From Patescibacteria group bacterium UBA6164 (GTDB lineage: Bacteria > Patescibacteriota > Gracilibacteria > BD1-5 > UBA6164), in NCBI GenBank assembly GCA_002422305.1, contig DIUG01000025.1, forward strand, positions 1 through 12,151: DNA of 12,151 bases, in the 5' to 3' direction. The position numbers were made by a program, and so were the translations under genes. Shown here in pieces: positions 7,463-12,151 of the stretch; position 1 is the stretch's first letter, and each line of letters opens with the position of its first letter. The notes beneath the pieces are model-generated. The model had not been told where the DNA came from, ran no database searches, and saw only the letters and a program-made list of their open reading frames with translations.

Positions 7463-7538
7463 TGGTGGATTCACCGGGGATCGAACCCGGGACCTACCGC
7501 TTAAGAGGCGGGTGCTCTACCTACTGAGCTATAAATCC
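7463..7538 (-). tRNA. tRNA-Lys (anticodon CUU)
   Basis: A 76-base cloverleaf. The acceptor stem GGATTTA / TGAATCC has one G-U pair, the D-arm is GCTCAGTAGGTAGAGC, the anticodon loop is CTCTTAA with anticodon CTT (reads AAG), the T-arm is CCGGG-TTCGATC-CCCGG, and the CCA end is encoded. The identity follows from the anticodon and the close match to tRNA-Lys. It is the GC-richest piece of the right half. The D-loop and T-loop are standard, so the gene should be functional. Confidence 0.95.
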
Positions 7539-7579
7539 AATGTTTTAAGTGTGAGTAGTTTATATATAATAAATAAAAA

Positions 7580-7648
7580 ATCAAATAAAAAAGTTAGTTT
7601 TAATATCTAACCTTTTTAAATTTAATATTTTTAATTTTATTTGATGAT
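7580..7648 (-). terminator. Terminator region of the unknown operon
   Basis: On the minus strand the stem GTTAG / CTAAC with a nine-base loop is extended by A/T pairs and followed by TTTTTT, which fits a terminator for the operon whose last stop codon is at 7698-7696. Outside it lies a second 11-bp inverted repeat, ATCAAATAAAA (7580-7590) and TTTTATTTGAT (7638-7648). The whole could fold as one large AT-rich hairpin. The rest of 7539-7695 is AT-rich; I see no gene and no convincing tRNA promoter in it. Confidence 0.6.
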
Positions 7649-7695
7649 TTTGCTTCAAATTAGACTATTTTTTAGTATATTATTTATTTAAAATA

Positions 7696-10600
7696 TTATA
7701 TTTGTATCTTTGTTATTTCTATGTAATGTTGATTTTTTGAATATTTAACTATTTCTTTTTCTACAGTTTCATAAATATTTTTATTTTTTTCTAGTACATT
7801 TTTTATAAAATCTATATTTTCTTTATTTAAAAATATATCTTTTCATATATATGTAAAATATACATAATCATAAAATCATAATAAAGATAAATAGTTAAGT
7901 AAAATATTCTTTTTATTTGAAGTAATAATCATATATTCTAAATAATTATTCAAAAAAAATTTTATTTTTTCTGATTTAAATAAATTAATATTACTTTGAT
8001 TTAGTTTATTTAAATAAATTAATATTACTTCATATTTTATATTTACTTTATCTATTTTTTCAAAAATAAATAAAAATTTTTCTATTTCTTCTTCTTTTGT
8101 TTCATTTGTAATAGATTTTATATGATTATAAATTTCTATTTTAAGAGATATAGAATTTATATAACTATTTAATGAAATATAAATATCATTAAATTTAGTT
8201 TTATTTTTTTCATTTATATCTTCATTTATATCTTCATCTTCATATTCATCTTCATTTATATTTATATCTTCATATAATTTAATTTCTTTATTTAAATTAT
8301 ATCTTATTTTTTTTCTGTTTCTATTTATATATTTTTTATAATCATATTCTTGTATTCGCTCATTTATATCTATTTTTTCTGTATTTAATCAATTAATTCA
8401 ATACATATCTTCGAGTATTTTTAAATTTTTCTTTAATCAATAACAAAGTCTATAAAAAGTTTCTTCATTTTCATTATTATTAAAATTATTATTTTTTAAT
8501 TCATTTATTATTAAAATTTGAAAATGTTGTATTATATTGATATTTATTTTTTCTACTATTATTTTATTAAAAATATTTTTCTTATAATTAAATATAACTC
8601 AAATATAACTAGATAAAGTTTCAAAAATATTATCAATATTTCATAGTATATTAATATATTTTTTTTCATTAAATTTATTAACAAGACTAGTTTGATTAAA
8701 ATATATTAAGTTATTTAATATATTTTCCATATTATTATTAAGATGAGAAATAATTAAATCATATATTTTTTTATTTTTATTTTTAGTTTTATTTAATCAT
8801 AAATACCTAAATAAAACTAACGGATCTTGTTTTTTTAAAAATATTTCAAATTCTTTTTCTTTAAAATTAAAATCGAATTTTTCTGATAATTCAAAAAAAG
8901 ATATAACTTTATCTAAAATAACTATATATATAGTGTTTAGTTTAATAGGTAAGCAAACTGAAAGTATTTTATATATTATTGCATTTACAGTACTTCTTAA
9001 TATTTTGGAATATTCTTCATCTTTTAAAACTATTGATATTGTATAAATATTTGATTTTATAAAAAGATTTAATTCTGAAAAGTTTTTTATATTTTTATTT
9101 TTTAATAATTGTATGAAAATATCTTTTGAAATATTTTCTGCATTTTCTCTTATATATGTTAATTTATCTAAACTATCTTTATTTTTTATACAATCTGAAA
9201 AAGTAGGGAATACTTCATTATCTTTTCATATAAATGTATTTTCTTTTATATTTGATAATAAAGAATCTAAATTATTATTAATAGGATTGTTTTTTAAATT
9301 TTTTATTGGAAAAATATTTGGATCATATTTTTGTTCTGTAATATTTTGTTTTTCTAATACATTGAAATTATTTAATATGTGTAATAATTTAGAACTATCT
9401 TTATTTATTTTAATAAAATTTGATAAATTAGATAATATTCAATTTAAGATTAAACTTTTTAATATAGATAATTTTTCTTCATCAAAATTATCTATATTGA
9501 TATTTCATTCTATATATTTATTTAAAATTGATATTAAATTAGAAAAATGTTCAGAAATAATTATATTTCAATTTTCATCTTTTATAAAAGATATTTTACT
9601 AATAGGAATAAAAGAATCTATATTATTATTTATTTTAGAATTATATGTGAACATAATTCCATTTTTTAATAAATCAATATTTATGAAAATATCTTTTAAT
9701 TCTAAATCAGAAAAACTATTTGGAATTTTATTTAAATTTCTACAAATAAATATGAATTGTTCTATATCATAAAAACCTAAACTTATTTTTTCTAAATGTT
9801 CTATTATATTTCAATTTTTCTTTTTAAAAGAAGCTTTGTTTTTTAATTCATCTCAAACTAATGATAGTATTTCAGAATATTCTTTTGTTATATCAGATAT
9901 ATTTAAAGTATTTTCTCATATATATTTATTATTATGAATTTTATCTCGATTTAATTCATTATTTTTTTTATTTTCTATAAACCATTGAAAAAATATACTT
10001 TCATAATTTAGATAATCATCTTCTCAAACTAAGTATAATCAATTATTATAAATTCATTTTTCTTGATCAAAATATCTATATAAATCTATTGTATTTTGTT
10101 TTTTATTTAATTTTAAGTAATTTCATAAAAAACTATATATTTCAGATAAATTTGAAAATGTAGATTTTAATCTAAATAAATCTATAAATGTAGAAAAATT
10201 AGAATTAAAATTTTTTAAATCAGAATAAATATTATTTAAAAATATAGAATCATTTCAATCTAACATATTTTTAGGAAAATGTGTATATTGTAATATTTTT
10301 GGTAAATATTTAGGATTATCTTTTTTAATAATTATATCATGAAAATCTTTATCAGTTATTTCTATTGTTTGATGAATATTATTTTTTACTAAATCATTTA
10401 TATTTTGTATTTTTTTATAAGCTGTATTTATTTCTCAAAATGATTTTTTTGTTAAACTAAAAATATTTAATATAAGATTTTTAATCTGATTTTCATCTAA
10501 AGAACAAATATTATTTATAGCATTTGATACTAAAAAATCTCATTGTTCTTTATTTATAACATTTATTTTTTCATTATTATATTTTACTAAAATATAATAT

Positions 10601-10842
10601 CAAAATGTTTGAATAATATGTTTAGAATATCTTGCTTGTTTATAATTCTTTATTTTTTGAACTTTATTTAAAGCATTTTTAGCAGATATATTATCAAATA
10701 ATATTTCAGCCAAAATAGATGAAAATAAGCTTAGCTTATTTTCATCTATTTTTCAAAGTTCTTCAAAAAATTTATTTCAAATATAATCAACTTTATTTCA
10801 TTCAATAGAATTTGTTATATTTTCTAAATTATTGGACATCAT
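7696..10842 (-). CDS. Large protein of unknown function, second gene of a two-gene operon
   Basis: 1048 residues in one open frame under code 25. I do not recognise a family. The protein is rich in Asn, Ile, Lys and Phe and looks almost entirely helical. I see no signal peptide, no membrane helix, no Walker A or B motif and no nuclease or methylase signature. Near residues 870-885 is an acidic low-complexity segment (NEDEYEDEDINEDINEKN), followed by a long Lys/Glu-rich helical tail. A 23-base direct repeat occurs near the 3' end. Two adjacent ATG codons (10842 and 10839) are possible starts; both lack a Shine-Dalgarno sequence. The upstream 400-residue gene stops only 5 bases before this start, so the two are surely co-transcribed and probably act together. 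Its extreme AT content partly explains its amino acid bias and would hide distant homology. Confidence 0.85.
7974..8030. repeat. Pair of 23-base direct repeats inside the 1048-residue gene
   Basis: ATTTAAATAAATTAATATT followed by ACTT occurs at 7974-7996 and again at 8008-8030, offset by 34 bases. Because 34 is not a multiple of three, the copies are read in different frames on the minus strand, giving VILIYLN in one and SNINLFK in the other. Confidence 0.8.
8212..8278. repeat. Degenerate short tandem repeat encoding an acidic segment
   Basis: Units of the form TTTATATCTTCA and ATCTTCATC recur irregularly. On the minus strand they encode runs of Asp, Glu, Asn and Ile (for example NEDEYEDEDINEDINE). 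This looks like slippage expansion in a linker of the large unknown protein. Confidence 0.65.
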
Positions 10843-10847
10843 TTTTA

Positions 10848-12050
10848 TTATAAATTACCATCAAATAAATTAAAATCTTCATCATCTTCAGTTTCACTAT
10901 CTTCGTTATTTTTTAAATTTTGATTATTATTTAATAATTTTTCAATTTTAGATCAAGTATTTGTTGAATATATTCAATTATTAAACAAATATCATACAAC
11001 TTGTTTTTTTATTTTTTCAGGTTTTTCATTAATATATCAATTTATTCTTTCATGAAAAAGTCTAGAAGATTTTCAAGTTAAAACTTTCATATTAGAGTTA
11101 AGGAAATTAATAGTATAATTTTCAAGTTCGTTTAGTAATTCAAAAAAGATATCCTCATAATTTGTTTTAATTACATCCAATAAAATGTATGTAGGTGTTC
11201 ATATTTCAATATTCTCAAATATATCTCAAATCTCTTTATATTTTAGTCACTCTTTTCAAAAAGAATATTGCTCACTAATTATATCTAAATTTTCATCTAA
11301 AGTGTTTGATTTTACATTATATTCAAATTTATCAAATGTATTTATATAATTTTCTAAATCTACATAATCACCTATTGATCACATATTATGTCAATAATCA
11401 TAATCATAAGAATCTTCATTACATAATTCTTCAGTTGATAAATTCTTATCATTTATTTTTTCTTTTATATTTATTTCTAATTGAATATGTCTAACTGAAA
11501 ATAAAACTAATTCTTTAATAAAAGGTTTTAATAAATCTCAATTTGTATCCAATTTTTCAAATTGTTTTATTAAACTAATTATATAATCTTCTCTAATTTG
11601 GTTTAAATACTCATCTAATATTTTATTTTTAGATGAATAATTCACTTTTTCTTTAGATAGACTTGCTATAAGTCATATAAGAATTGTTGGATTATTGTAA
11701 TCAAATAAATCCATAAAATCAAAATTTTTTCATCATTTTTCAGTTATTTTTACTCAATATGTACTATTATTAAAAGTATTTACAAATTCAATTACTTTTT
11801 TTATTCATTCTCAAAATCATTCATTTTCAGATAATAATCATATTTGTTCAGAATATTTATTCTTTATATGTTTAATCATTTCTGGATTTTCTGAAATTCA
11901 TTTTAGTATAGATATTCAATTATCTACTCTTTCATCTTGAGAATTTAGAGTAGTTAAATTAAGAACTTTTTCGTCAAAAGAATCTATAACTGATAAATCA
12001 TTACTATTTTCACCATTTTTTTCACTAAAAATTGATAACATTTTGTCCAT
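10848..12050 (-). CDS. Protein of unknown function, first gene of a two-gene operon
   Basis: 400 residues with many TGA Gly codons; family not recognised. No signal peptide, membrane helix or nucleotide-binding motif is visible. The sequence looks helical and hydrophilic, with a more structured part around PTYILLDVIKTNYEDIFFEL and VLTGKSSRLFHERINGYINE in the C-terminal third. The GKSS here lacks the upstream Gly of a Walker A motif. It ends in an acidic tail (NNEDSETEDDEDFNLFDGNL). Acidic tails ending in aromatic and hydrophobic residues often dock partner proteins, as in SSB, but this is only an analogy. The start at 12050 follows a promoter; an in-frame ATG three codons later is an alternative. 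No Shine-Dalgarno sequence is seen. The stop lies 5 bases before the 1048-residue gene. Confidence 0.85.
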
Positions 12051-12078
12051 AAAAAATAATTAATATATAAAAATATTA

Positions 12079-12110
12079 ATTATATATAATGTTTTTTGAA
12101 TAATTGTCAA
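12079..12110 (-). promoter_or_regulatory. Promoter of the unknown two-gene operon
   Basis: On the minus strand TTGACA (12110-12105) is followed 18 bases on by TATATA (12086-12081), or 20 bases on by TATAAT (12084-12079). Transcription would start about 10-20 bases before the ATG at 12050, giving a very short leader. The -35 box lies in one arm of a perfect palindrome. Confidence 0.55.
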
Positions 12111-12129
12111 ATAAAATTTGACAATTATT
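12099..12129. repeat. Perfect 14-bp palindrome over the promoter, possible operator
   Basis: AATAATTGTCAAAT-AAA-ATTTGACAATTATT. It has no T-run, so it is not a typical terminator. Each arm contains TTGACA, one facing the unknown operon and one facing out of the window, so it could serve divergent promoters or bind a dimeric repressor. The core TGTCAAAT...ATTTGACA is shared with the tRNA terminator at 7418-7445. No gene is visible in 12130-12151. Confidence 0.65.
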
Positions 12130-12151
12130 GGTAGTATGTCAAAACATTTTG

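Noticed and set aside
7463..7538. tRNA-Lys as an integration (att) site
   Set aside because: No second copy of the tRNA 3' end and no integrase are present in the window.
9113..9772. A plus-strand open frame of 219 codons
   Set aside because: It lies wholly inside the 1048-residue minus-strand gene, is low-complexity Phe/Ile/Leu/Ser-rich and has no RBS; it is a complement shadow.
11100..11125. Walker A-like GKSS in the 400-residue protein
   Set aside because: The sequence NMKVLTGKSS lacks the first Gly of GxxxxGK[ST], and no Walker B partner is seen.
11306..11494. A plus-strand open frame of 62 codons
   Set aside because: It is antisense to the 400-residue gene and made of Tyr/Leu/His/Asn-rich low-complexity sequence.

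Overview
The window comes from a very AT-rich bacterium that reads UGA as glycine (genetic code 25). This is visible in fixed motifs: the Walker A glycines of the Res helicase (APT-G-S-G-KT), the glycines of the Mod methyltransferase SAM motif (DFFA-G-S-G-TT-G) and the RuvC-I motif of the Cas12 nuclease (GLDRGE) are encoded mostly by in-frame TGA, while Trp is TGG. That code is known from the Gracilibacteria / Absconditabacteria (SR1) branch of the Patescibacteria (CPR), so I place the window there. Read with the standard code nearly every gene would break into fragments; read with code 25 there are six long intact frames (one cut by the window edge) and one small gene.

Layout. (1) 1-2355, plus strand: the C-terminal half of a type V effector that fits Cas12a2 better than Cas12a (about 100 extra residues between RuvC-I and RuvC-II, no Nuc domain, a four-Cys zinc finger just before RuvC-III). 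A 155-residue single-pass membrane protein follows after 25 bases, and a strong terminator closes the unit. (2) 2356-2594: a non-coding stretch with interleaved inverted repeats, a possible 18-codon leader ORF with a good Shine-Dalgarno sequence, and a terminator-like hairpin directly before the next gene. (3) 2595-6870, plus strand: a complete type III restriction-modification pair, mod and res. Each gene carries a different GC-rich palindromic element in frame. (4) 6871-7083: a short intergenic region with promoter-like sites, a solitary hairpin resembling the 3' half of a Cas12a direct repeat, and a strong terminator. (5) 7084-7538, minus strand: a small secreted Met-rich protein with its own promoter and RBS, and tRNA-Lys(CUU). 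(6) 7539-12151, minus strand: a two-gene operon of unrecognised function (400 and 1048 residues), bounded by a terminator and by a palindrome that overlaps its promoter.

How the parts fit. The left 7 kb is a defence cluster. The type III system would methylate host DNA and cut unmodified foreign DNA. A Cas12a2-like nuclease, if it acts like the known family, would be triggered by crRNA-matched foreign RNA and then degrade nucleic acids indiscriminately. No CRISPR array or adaptation gene is inside the window. The membrane protein in the nuclease operon is a candidate accessory. The unknown operon on the right may be defence-related by location only; nothing in its sequence proves it. The gaps between genes are all shorter than 300 bases.
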